A stretch of DNA of 64,000 nt from Paralvinella palmiformis (Eukaryota; Annelida; Polychaeta; Terebellida; Alvinellidae): assembly GCA_025642065.1 (NCBI GenBank), contig JAODUP010000467.1, positions 491,001-555,000 on the forward strand. Reading direction: 5' to 3'. Below, piece after piece: positions 12,390-54,756 of this stretch; the stretch's first letter is position 1; each line of letters opens with the position of its first letter. Under the pieces are notes generated by a model. That model did not search any database, had not been told where the DNA came from, and saw only the letters and a list, made by a program, of their open reading frames with translations. The translations under genes and the position numbers were made by a program.

Positions 12390-12675
12390 GTTCGGTTGCA
12401 ATCACTTGACGAAATATTTGGGCATAAATCGTCCTGAATGTAACACGACTCGAGCGGCTCGACGAGACAGGTCTGACATTAAGTTGTGTCCAGAATGATG
12501 TAACGATGTTCCCGATTGTACTTTGCTTTGGGGGGGGGGATTTTATTCATTTATCAGGCCGAGGAGCAGAAACTGGCGTGTTTTTGTTCGCTCCATATGT
12601 AATTTGTGAGTTGACTTTAACACCCAATCTTCCATCGAGGTCATAGAGTATAGGTGCATGTGCAGGCATGTGTGT

Positions 12676-12800
12676 GTGTGAGTGAGTGAGTGTGAGTGAG
12701 TGTGAGTGAGTGAGTGAGTGAGTGAGTGAGTGAGTGAGTGAGTGTGAGTGAGTGAGTGAGTGAGTGAGTGAGTGAGTGAGTGAGTGAGTGAGTGAGTGAG
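12676..12800. repeat. (TGAG)n microsatellite
   Basis: About 125 bp of GTGAGTGAG repeats with a few GTGTGAG breaks. It creates long His/Ser/Leu/Thr-rich shadow ORFs on the minus strand, which are artefacts. Confidence 0.95.
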
Positions 12801-13789
12801 CAATACCGAAAGCAGAATAGAACAAGCTCTAAATCTATAACCATCTGTTAACAATGTCTACATTAAATGGCTTGTTTAGTGGATTCCAGCAATTAATTGA
12901 CGCACAAATGTAGAAAACTAACAACTTCCACAAACTTAATCTTGTTGTATCAATTATGTTAGCTGACATTTGATGAGCTATATCAGTATAAAAACGTATA
13001 TTTGGAAAGTATGATATATATCAAGGTCTCTGGCTACAATTTCTTGGACAACTGATCATCTGAACGATTGGTCATCTGATCAATTGATTAAGTGACAATT
13101 AATTCCCACAGACTGACACAAGGGTCTTTTACTTGGACAAAATCTGTCTCAAAACTCGTAGCAGGAAAGAAAAAAAATCTTAAGTTATTTGTCAGAGAAT
13201 CTGTACTTAAACTTACCATGCTGGCTAATTGTATTAAAAATATCATTATAGAAATTAAATAAATTTAGTAAAATTGTAAAACGTCAAATGGAAATACGAG
13301 GTGGTACTAATGATGATGATAATGATGATAAGACAGTTAAATCTGAGGGTTATTCAATAACTTCAATATTTACAGAATATTAACATTCCTTGGTATGATT
13401 TTTTACTTATCAAATCTTATTGGCAGATTATTCACATGTAGTGGATTGATTTAATGTCTGTGTACTACAATATCTATTAGCCATAGTCGGGTGTTGATAT
13501 TAGCAGTGATAAGAACAGACACTAAGCTTGAAAATGGTCAGTTATTAGGATCAAGGGTTTTATTTGGATCTTGTAAGCGGCATTCAGTCAGTCTCACACT
13601 TTTCTGCCTCTTTCTGTGTTCCTTTCTACAGAATTTATCTCATGGAATCAGTTCTTATGATGAAAGGTCTCTCCTTCCTCCCCAAATATTTATCCTTTCA
13701 TCGTGTCTTTAAGTAAATCACGTTATTAAACAGAGAATTTAGTGGTCTTGACACAGACCATTTGTAATACTTAAATCACTTGTGATCAG

Positions 13790-14070
13790 ACATGGGGTCA
13801 ATTCCATTTTGTCAATTCCAATTCCACTCAATTCCATTTGGTCCATGCCTATTCCAATTCTCACCTCAAATTTATCAATTCCAATTCAATTCCCAAATTT
13901 TCAATTCCAATTCCGGTTTTTTCCGACTCTCTTTTTGTCTCATATTTTTTTACCATGAGTAGATGCTCCGAGTAGCTACTTGGAATACATACTCCGAGTA
14001 AATTATATTCCAAGTAGGATTATCATGGAAGAAATATTTCTGAATTAAAAAATTCAATGATAAATTAATA
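13790..14070. repeat. Dispersed 'ggggtcaattcc' repeat, copy 1
   Basis: Starts GACATGGGGTCAATTCCATT, has many ATTCCAATTCC units and ends with GAAGAAATATTTCTGAATTA. A same-orientation copy lies at about 41980-42245 and the left end recurs at about 48676-48720. Confidence 0.55.
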
Positions 14071-14561
14071 TGTGGATTTAAAATAATTATGCTTTTAGCC
14101 CAAGAGGTATTATATCACGTGGTGGATCATGGTATTGGGTGCCTCCCCATGTAAGAGTATATTTTCTAATCAGCAAAGGTGTGTTTATATTCCACTGCCC
14201 AGTATGAACCTTGAAACAAATGTATTTGCTTAGCTCCGCCCAGCAGGGGTCAGACCCTGTATTTACTTTCACAACCCTGCTGGGTACTAAACCAATGACA
14301 TATGGTAAGTTTACAAAATCGCTCAAATGGTTATTAAACAGTTAGGTCTGGGTACAGGCTATAGTAATCAGAGTTTGAGGAGAGGAGGGGAAATCTTTGG
14401 CTCCAGATTGGCATTCCCGGTGAGATAATAAAATTAATTAATTCCTAAATAGCAATATCTCTATATAGATTACAGGTATGCTATGTGGTGGTGTCACAGT
14501 GGTATCCAGACCATTTTAATTGGTTAAATGCTCACTTGGGTGCCACAGTTGGTGTGCATAA

Positions 14562-14563
<2 letters not shown>

Positions 14564-14601
<38 letters not shown>
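14564..14601. repeat. (TA)n microsatellite
   Basis: An uninterrupted TA run of nearly 40 bp in intergenic DNA. Confidence 0.95.
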
Positions 14602-14605
<4 letters not shown>

Positions 14606-14905
14606 GGAACCAAAGCTCTGGATCATTATGGTTCTAGTACATTGGTAACACCACATGAAAGTGTTAACATTGTAAAAATGGTATATTAATTTTTGGATTA
14701 AATTTTTTTGTAGGAAACTTCTATCTATTCAAATTTCATATGTATTTTTAGTTACCGATCACCTGAACCTTCTTTATTGTGCCAACCACAATCATAACTG
14801 TCATTATTATTATTATTGTGATAAAACAGGGAATAACAAAACATAGTATAACAAAATAATACTATAACAAAACATATCATAACAAAATATCTTTTAACAT
14901 AGTCT

Positions 14906-14956
14906 ACAGTGTGTGTGTGTGTGTGTGTTGTGTGTGTGTGTGTGTGTGTGTGTGTG
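14906..14956. repeat. (GT)n microsatellite
   Basis: GT run with one TTG break. Confidence 0.95.
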
Positions 14957-14989
14957 ACAAGTTATGTTTTATTAATAGAGTATTTGAAT

Positions 14990-16984
14990 AGCATCACAAG
15001 TATCTGTAGTAATGTGTAGTTTTGGTGAAAGAAAGGGAAATATTAACTGGTTGGTAAATACTTGTCGAGTTCACTCATTTAACCTCATCACTCCTCACAC
15101 ATGGAACATACGACCAAGAGGTGATCATCTATGGACATTCTAGATTATAATAAGATTAACGTAAGACATGTTCGGAAGAGAGGAAGTTTTCCGATGATTA
15201 AAGTAATTAATTGTAAAATTTACTGACGATTTGATCTAACAATAATTAAAGAGACAAACAACCAATTCATTAATAACACTACCATCTGGACTTAATGAAT
15301 TTTTTCCCACTGCATACATATCTGATAGACTATAATTTAGTTTTTATGTTATATAACATGTACATCCATTTGTATCTGTATAATGTATGCATGGTTCCCA
15401 CAGCCAAGGAAATATTATTTTCCAGGACATTTGATTTCCAGGACAAAATTACCATTTTCAAGGACAAAATATACAAGATTTAAATCAAGATATGTGTAAA
15501 AAAATATTTGTTCAATGTAGGATTGATTGTTGACATTTTATGGTACAGCCTCCTCCTCAGCCCTTCTAGCTGTCTGATCCACCCACTTTTATTTAAATTT
15601 TAACTGACATGGGATATCAAGCCAACGTACTAGTATTCTTTTTCTTCTACAATCAAAGTTTTCTTCAACAGTCATAATATTTTTTCATGCGCTTTTTGTT
15701 CTACAAGGATTTTTCACAGGAAATATATTTCCAGGCCATTTCCAGGAGATTTCCTGATTTTGTAAAATCCAAGGATATTTCAACGTCCTGGAAAATGAAT
15801 TTGTTATTTTCCAGGTTTTCCAGAACACATGGGAATCCCTGTGTATGATATTTTATTTAATACCATCTATCTTTCATACTTTGTACACAACACATTATAT
15901 AAAACACATGGTTCAGTCATAGATAATCAGGATCTCATTTAATGACAACAAACAATTACCACATCTGATAACATTTAACCAGCAGGTCACAATATTCATA
16001 CTGAGTAGTCATTACAACCATTATTATTCTACTGTTTCTATTCTTCATTAGGCCCTACCCATCTTCAATACCAAACATTGTGTTCAATTCAGACTATACT
16101 TTTACTTTAATACACTAATTTGCTTTATAAATGTAGGTAGTCAAAGTAGGCAAATCATTTTATCAATTGACACAAATCTAGCTAGAGGTTGACATTAAGT
16201 TTTAACATTAACTTGCCATGTCGGGCAAATAATGTAAAAGTAAAAATAAAGATCCCCCCAAAAAGTTGTCATACATCTGAAGCTGCCATGATTACCAGGC
16301 TGTTGGCTTTTACACAAGTCAGCTGTATGATGACTTCTGGGAAGCATGTTGTGAATTGTTGCATCACCTTTTGGTGCAAGTGCACTGACATATGTCAACA
16401 AGCTACATGTTTTACCAGACAAGATGACAACTTCCTGTTTTATTGACCAGTGTCAATGTTGAACATAGGAATGAAATCACAGCAAAATCTCAAACCTTGT
16501 TGCTGCGTCAGACAACCAACAGTAGCTTTTATATTGTCAGATATCATAATAAAACTGTCAGTGGCAATTGGAGAAGTTTTAATATTGAACCCTGATAGTT
16601 TTACTCATTCCACCATATTTATTATAGATAATGTCAAAAGATACTTAACTGTACACGTATCAAAGTTCTATTTATACCAAATTAAGAAACTGGTAATGGT
16701 TAACAGTTAAAACCACATCCATATATAGCCAGTTTCAAAATATAAGCTATAATACTATACACCTATATATATATTCCAAGCTGTGATATATCTACTGATA
16801 TACTTTTTTTACTATGTTTTACCAAACAGTATACAGAAAACTCCATTAGCTAGAGAAGACACAGAGAGAAGAAATCACCTAAAACATATTACTTATAAAT
16901 ATCATTACATTATGATGATAATTAACCCAAACCTTTTCTTGTATCATAATGTAATCTGTGAGTATTAAGCAGAGCTTCTGTCTG
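14990..16984. other. Intergenic stretch with one dispersed repeat
   Basis: Outside the 15385-15845 repeat nothing is assignable. Overlapping ORFs on both strands at 16189-16446 are open but have no recognised motif and no supporting splice context. Confidence 0.5.
15385..15845. repeat. Dispersed 'ttccagga' repeat, copy 1 (likely MITE)
   Basis: Starts GGTTCCCACAGCCAAGGAAA and ends CACATGGGAATCCCTG, so the outer ends are loosely inverted (TTCCCA / TGGGAA). The interior is rich in TTTCCAGG. A matching truncated copy lies at 39870-40249 and a related stretch at about 420-760. Confidence 0.6.
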
Positions 16985-18345
16985 TTTCTATTTTGTAGAT
17001 AATGATAATAATGTATATTTAATAAAGCGCCCTTACTAGCAGGAGCCATTCAAAGGCGCTGTACAATTAATATGTAATATATTAATAACCCAAATAATAT
17101 GTCTGTAAAAACCCTGTAAATGATTTAAAAGATAACAATTATTTATCTGTGAAAGCAACTTTGAACAGGTGTGTTTTTAGAACAGATTAAAATTTTTCAA
17201 GAGAAAGCGCATTTCTAATATCTGCCCGCAACCTAATACACAAAGTGGGGGCTGCAACACTAAACACAGAATCAACATATGACTTGAGCCAAGACACTGG
17301 CACCTGCAATAGTACCTGATTAGATGATCTGAGTTTTCGCGATGACTTTCTAATGGACACCAGTTCACATAGGTATTCTGGTGCCATATTATTAATAAAT
17401 TTATAAGTTATTAATAAAATCTTGAAATGGATATGCTGTCTAACAGGTAGCCAATGTAGTTTTTGAAGAATTGGGGTGATATGATCATATTTTCTAGTAT
17501 TTGTTACTATGCAAGCTGCACTATTCTGAATTCGCTGAAGGCAATTAATGTTATAATCAAATATGCCATATAAAAGGGAGTTACAATAATCTATACGAGG
17601 TGTAACAAAGACATGGACTACAGTTAAAAGTGCTTCTTGTGTCAAGAATGCTTTTAAACAGTGGGTGTTCTTAAGATGGTAATACTGATGTGATATTTTC
17701 ATACATGTTAATACATTGGTCAAAAATAACCCCCAGATTTTTTACTGACTCATTAGGGGTAATCAAAGATGCACCCATCTGTAATGCTGGTGTCTTTAGG
17801 GGATTTAACACAATGAGGTGATGCCAAATATATAATATTTGTTTTATTATCATTTAGTTTTAGAAGATTTTGAGTCATCCAAAGTCGAATATCAGCAATA
17901 CAATGTTCTAAGTTCTTCAAGGAAGAGGAGAAATTTAACTCATTGTCAGGATCCAGTGATATATACAGCTGTGTGTCATCAGCATACAAGTGATATTTAA
18001 CCGCATATCATTGCACAATGATTCCAAGAGGACGGGTATACATTGTGAAAACCAGAGGACCAAGAACTGAACCTTGTGGTACACCAGATAACAAAAACTG
18101 AGCGTCAAATAAAATACCATGAATAGACACTCTCTGGGAGCGGTGTTCCAGATAGGATCAAAACCATTCAAGTACTTACCTGACAGACCAAACAGGTCTT
18201 TTAATCTAGAGAAAAGTACATTATGGTCAACGGTATCAAATGCAGCAGACAGGTCCAGAAGAACAAGTATTACTGGCTTACCTTGATCAATTGACATCAT
18301 AATATAATTTTTCACCCGAACCAAGGCTGTTTCAGTGTGTGACCA
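16985..18345 (-). mobile_element. Decayed CR1/L2-like LINE, RT C-terminal half and 3' tail
   Basis: Reverse-transcriptase motifs occur in order on the minus strand in several frames: LLDLSAAFDTVDHNVLFSRL (about 18235-18300), GVPQGSVLGPL (about 18070), YADDTQLYISLD (about 17960-17990), then the CR1/L2-type C-terminal region with RIDYCNSLLYG and KLHWLPVRQHI (17187-17723). In-frame stops and frameshifts between them show the copy is dead. The 3' end (about 16985-17060) carries a tail with 'gcgcctttgaa' and 'gggcgctttat' followed by an ATTATC-type repeat. A second copy of that tail lies in a SMG1 intron near 22130-22215. The 5' end, including the endonuclease, is absent (5' truncation). Confidence 0.85.
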
Positions 18346-19158
18346 CTTTTATAGCCAGATTGTAGTGATTCATTAAGGTTATTATTGATTAAATATTTGT
18401 TTAGATCTATCCACCCACTGGTTAAAAAGTAACTATTTCCACAGTAAAACCCTCTTTTAGCTTCTGTAAAGGCATACAGTAATTAATACTATCTACAGCT
18501 GAATAAAAACAACTGCATAGACACTGAATTCTGGACATCTTGATATCACAAAGAAAGATAATTCCTTTCTTTAACAAGGAACTACCAGTTTCAAGTGTTT
18601 GTGTTACATCCGAAATGCAATATAATTATCTCATTATCATCCATTTCACCCATAAATTTATATTTCACTTAAATATCATTTCAGTTAATTTACTTCCTGT
18701 AAATATCCATGGCCAGAAACGATGTTCCACGACCAATTTCAAACACAAACAAAACATCCCAGACAAACCAAAAATACGAGACTACACAATCACATCTATG
18801 AGGAGTTCCCGGTAAAGCTGAGCAATACAGCTGAGGTGGAGTCACCGACTTGGCTGGAGAGATTATACTCTCAAACTAGCTAACTAACTAACTAACTACT
18901 GTGGTCATTTTTAGTTTCTCACACAGCATACATTATAGCAGAAATATTAAGATAATAATACTTAAATTCATCCATCAGACAGACATTGGTGTTATACTGT
19001 TGAATGTCAACTATGTAAATATTTTCACAAGAAGATATACGTGGACACTTTGAGTAAACTTCTCCTTTTTGATTATATTTAGATATTATACAAGTTTATT
19101 TGAAAATAGTAAATAAATTAAGAAACAATCAGAAAGGAAATAATAACACCTCATATTC

Positions 19159-19794
19159 TTAAAGGGATACACCTTCATTTCAAATTTCCGGGACTAATAC
19201 AGCTATACTCACAAATATCATAAATACTGTCAAAATGTGTAAACGATCACCCACATATTAAATAATCCAGTTCAAAGTGCTGATTGATAGACTTTTTATG
19301 ACCTGTGAGCGCCCCCATTTTGAAGCTAGATAGTGACCGGAAGCTCCTGAATGCATATCCAGTTGACCTGAAGTCTGTAGAGCTGTACAACGGCATGTAA
19401 ATAAGTGTGAGCAAAGAATTATTCCAGAACTAAACGGCATTATCTTGTTAAAATTGCATCATGAATGACATACAACCATATCAATTTGAGCCAAAAGGAA
19501 CCTTACAAGAGGAAGATGATTAAGAATGGCTCAGATATTAATGCTCAAGAGAAATTATAATCTGAGTCAGTCTAGACAGCGCCGATGTGACGGCACAGCA
19601 TGTCAGTTTGCTCCTTCCCGTCTTCGAATGTGGTTTCCGGTGCAGCCATAATGGCGGCCCTCCAGTGATTTGGATTATTTCCCTATATCTATGATATCAG
19701 GTACATTTCGTGATTATTATAGCAGAATTTTTGGTTACTGTTCTAAGCATTACATATTTTTGAAATATTTTCTGAGGGTGGACTGTCCCTTTAA
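19159..19794. mobile_element. TTAA-ended MITE, copy 1 (636 bp)
   Basis: It begins TTAAAGGGATACACC and ends GGTGGACTGTCCCTTTAA, giving imperfect terminal inverted repeats with TTAA at both outer ends, as in piggyBac-type insertions. No coding capacity. It is highly similar over its length to the copy in SMG1 intron 1, in the same orientation. Lies in the DNA just downstream of the last SMG1 exon found. Confidence 0.75.
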
Positions 19795-20244
19795 GTTAGG
19801 ATTTAACTGGATCAATATTAAATCATAACTTTCTTCCGGTTGTTTCCTATGACTAAGTCTAAAATATGTTACAAATGATTAAAAACTAGCTAAAAGTTGA
19901 CAAATTGAAAATTCAAATGAAGGCAATATCTGAAGTGAGAATAGATTTTAACAGCATCTCAGTACAAAGATATGGTGTAACACACTTTTAGTTACCTACT
20001 ATGACACATGGCAGGTTGTTGTACGCTAACGCTGACTGCTAAAACCCACAGGAAACTCAGATAATATGATAATACATGAGTCAAAGTAGAAAGTGGAGTT
20101 GACATGTGTTCTCAATTCTAAGGTTTTTCATGCTGGTTTAGAATCCATTAAATTCCTAGACCTACTACAGCTTAAGTTAACACAACAGATGTACAGATTT
20201 GTGACTATTATGTATCTGCCTTTACATGTAAATGTTGAAGAATA

Positions 20245-20365
20245 ATGTTGTGCACATGATAGGTTAAATGGGTCAAGTGGCCATCAAAAGATAGTGAAGT
20301 GAAGTGAAAGATGAAACACTCTTTAGATATAGCTTAGTCACGGTTTTAACCCAGGTGGCTCACCA
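20245..20365 (-). repeat. Diverged copy of the same tRNA-SINE
   Basis: Contains GTGCACATGATAGGTTAAAT, GAAAGATGAAACACTCTTTA and GGTTTTAACCCAGGTGG in the order seen in the full copies. Older and more mutated. Confidence 0.6.
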
Positions 20366-20427
20366 TCTTACAATACTATCCATGGAGACACCCTAAAAGC
20401 AACTATGTGAGTGACTGAGTGAGTGGA

Positions 20428-20458
<31 letters not shown>

Positions 20459-20646
20459 GCATGTGAGTGGGTGTTTGAGTGGGTTTGAATGAGCAAGCAG
20501 GTGAGTGCAATGACTAAATGATAAGTAACCATGTACTTTGGTACGTATTTGTACATGATCCAAATTTGTGTATGAAATGTGTACAGTAAAATCTCTCCTA
20601 TTATATACCATAGAATATTTAGGCCAGCAACCAAATGTGGACATTA

Positions 20647-51424
<30,778 letters not shown>

Positions 51425-51529
51425 CCCCTTTTCCTTCTCAAATTCATCAAACTTCCGTTGTCATTGTACGATTGTTTGTTAACAGTTCAAACGCAGCCGA
51501 TAACAATCCACACTATTTTACAGTAGTAG

Positions 51530-52740
51530 GTCAATCCGGCCCACTTCTAATTCGGCCCCGTGAACTCGTCCGGTATCCAGTCAATTCACCCCACGGGACA
51601 TTCGCCTCAAGTCTATTCATCCCGGTGTCGGTTGAATCGCCCCGCTCCAAGTTTGGTTCATTCGCCCCGGTCTTAGTGCATTCGCCCCGCCAGAAATTGC
51701 CGTGAAGCCGTGAACCTGCTTATATACGTAATAGACTAAATAATCCAAAATAAACGTTTGCAATAAATTGTGTTCTGTTGTATTTCATTAGATATTAATG
51801 TGAATGTTTTGATAAATAAATACATGATGTGAAGGAATATAAGCTTTTCGTGATATGCTACAATAATACGTCCCGCTCCAAGTTTGGTTCATTCGCCCCG
51901 GTCTTGAGGCATTCCCCAAAATAAACTTTTGCAATAAATTGTGTTCTGTTGTATTTCATTAGATATTAATGTAAATGTTTTGATAAATACATGCATGATG
52001 TGAAGGAATATAAGCTTTTCGTGATATGCTACAATAATACGCCCCGCTCCAAGTTTGGTTCATTCACCCCGGTCTTGAGCATCCTCCAAAATAAACGTTT
52101 GCACTAAATTGTGTTTTGTTGCATTTCATTAGTGTGAATGTTTATTCAATTGACCCCATCCCTCTCCCAATAATATTATTATATTTATTCACTCCAAGTC
52201 GTTCATGGAGCAAATATGTAAGAATAAAAAGCGTATATTGCAATTGAATCTCACACCAAGAAATCTTCAAACGCTACAGTTTCAGAAAGTTTCTTATCTT
52301 AATTAATCTTTGCCATTCCTGCCGCACGAACACATTGAACCAGTATTTAATATACTTCCTGGGAAGGCTTCAAACCCACTACTGTGCGACCATGTAGAAT
52401 ACCTGCGCTCAACATGGATTAATAGCGCCACCTGATCCCCAAAATCATGGTCCGTCTTTCAACACGGGATTAGAACAAATAATGACGTCAAGGGATACCA
52501 TAACCGCCTTAATCACCGCGGCCGCGAGAATCTGCCCTTTTATTTAATAATGGAACTTCTTCACAGAGAGTATCGGTTTGTCAGTGTCCAGGCCCGACTC
52601 CTATCAAACAACAACTTAATTCGATACCGGAAAAAGAAATATACAGCCACACACGCCAAGTACGCCCAGTACTGGGAAGATTATTCAAACAGTCAAGTCA
52701 TTACTAAATGTGCCCACATAAACGGCCCTGTTATATAAAC

Positions 52741-52783
<43 letters not shown>

Positions 52784-53155
52784 TATACTAAACTCATAAA
52801 ATGAATTTATTTTCATAATAAACTTGAAATGACGCATGACATGCACTCGTTTAATCACTGAACTACAACTTTATGTAAACAAATCCAATATATGAACTTC
52901 AAATGTATTCCATAAACTGTCTCACTCTGAAAGAATCTCTTTGGTAAAACACTTTAAACAGTTTCAAACACTAAAATTAATATGGGGCGAATGAACTTAA
53001 GATAGAGAGGCGAATGAACTAAGACCGGAGCAAATGAACCAAACATATTGAGGCGAATCAACTGAAACCGGGGCGAATAGACTTGAGGCGAATGTCCCGT
53101 GGGGTGAATTGACCTGGAACCAACTCGTCCTAGTCCAAGGCGAAGTCGACTGGCT
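51530..53155. mobile_element. Long-inverted-repeat DNA transposon with internal tandem units, next to the SMG1 start
   Basis: About 150 bp at each end are inverted copies built from a motif like GGCGAATNNACC: left CAATTCACCCCACGGGACAT, right the same read on the other strand near 53090-53115. Inside, 51745-52140 holds about 2.4 direct copies of a 171-bp unit (starts at 51745, 51916, 52086) containing CCAAAATAAACGTTTGC and GCTCCAAGTTTGGTTCATTC. A (TA)n tract lies at 52742-52780. No transposase was found, so it is non-autonomous; the superfamily is not assigned. It starts about 100 bp upstream of the SMG1 ATG. Confidence 0.75.
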
Positions 53156-54286
53156 TCGATGAAAAGCTATTAACCAATAGGCCTTGTATATATAGCTTAT
53201 ATTTATCATCAATATTATTATTATCAGCAACAGCATTTTTTTTCTATTCATAACAATATTTGAAAAATACAAGCAAAAATACAAACAAAATTGATTCTAA
53301 AAACTAGGAAGTAACATAGGTCTATGCCTAGGCTATGGCTATGGCCCTATATAACATTAATACGTGCTAGTACGTGCACACATGTGTAAGAAATATTATA
53401 AACTAAACTATTATCATTGACTTATAACCATTAATTTTCACCATGTAACTTCATTTCAACGAACATTTGAATCGGGCGCATAAGTTGGTTTGATGATTAA
53501 ACGATAAAGCATTAATTTAAGTACGCTCTTAAAGCATTATAAGTACTCCTGACTCAGGAATAGAAACACTCCATCGCATCTCGAGCGGTGGCATTGGACA
53601 CAGCTCGTGTGGTTGGTGTGTTTTACATAACAAGTTTACTTGTATATATAATTCACCTTGGTTGTATGTGGGAATAGATTTATCTTTCCTAGGTCCAGTT
53701 ATGTCCAGTTTGTACTATGACATTCAAGATTAGCTCTAATCTGCTTGTCATAAATAACATTTAAGAACTACAATAGTTAGAATAGCATAAATTAGGTCAG
53801 GTTTGAAAATGATAACATAGTTCAAACAGTATCGAAGCTATGACGCGCTAATACGGTCTGCTTCAGCGCAGATGTCAGTCTTTTAATAGCAATTAAGCTA
53901 AATAGTTTTAATAGTAGTCGCTTCGTGACGCCTGCCCGTTGTAAAAACTGATCTTTGAAGAAGGTAACAATTGGGTTATATAGTTTATATAGTATTGCTT
54001 TGAAGAAAGATACAGCAATTGAAAAATAACTATAAATAGGGCTGCTTAGATAATTAAGCTAAACATTCTCACTACTGCCGTGATCTGACTTGGGTGTTTT
54101 ACACCCAAACTCCACGGCTGTAGGTGATTCGTATTTTGATTATGCTTGGCGGCTTAGGGACTGGTGAGACATTACACATGTCTCAGCAAGAAAAGTCGCC
54201 ACTCTGGATTCATTCCCTGAAGAAACGTCCAGAGTTTGAATTCACGGTTCGAGATTCTCTGTGCCTGTGCCTTATTATACACAGCT

Positions 54287-54289
<3 letters not shown>
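53156..54289. other. Intergenic stretch without identified features
   Basis: AT-rich with short patches such as GTGTTTTACACCCAAA near 54090 (a small inverted repeat). No coding signal. Confidence 0.5.

Positions 54290-54356
<67 letters not shown>
54290..54356. repeat. (AC)n microsatellite
   Basis: A pure AC run of more than 60 bp, the longest of its kind in the window. Confidence 0.97.
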
Positions 54357-54357
<1 letters not shown>

Positions 54358-54756
54358 ATATTAAGTAGATATCCAAATAATATTCAAAGATATATTCAGT
54401 ACAAGCGGTGAATTAAAACATGAATCCAGCAAAAGTGAAATGTGTGTGGGTCCACACAATGTCAAATGATAGGTGCACACTTATTAAGGCAGTTGGTATC
54501 CATACTGTTTAAACCTGGATATAAATACATGTAATACACTAACCTTGAACGGCAGTTTGTGAACCTGATACAGTTATAAGCAATGTCATTGATGAATTAC
54601 AGCATACATAGATTACATCAGCTAAAAATAATTACTAATTCATGGATGTGTGATGATAAAATAAAAGTTTCATGTCATACATGAAGTGAAATATGTTTGA
54701 TAGTCAATCAATAGTTTAATGTTAGTATCGAAACACATTCATCAGAAATATATTAA

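Noticed and set aside
12543..12854. Long overlapping ORFs over the TGAG repeat
   Set aside because: They translate to pure Ser/Leu/Thr/His repeats in every frame; a microsatellite artefact.
16195..16446. Open frames on both strands at 16.2-16.4 kb
   Set aside because: No recognised domain and no splice context. They could be an unknown exon, but the evidence is too thin.
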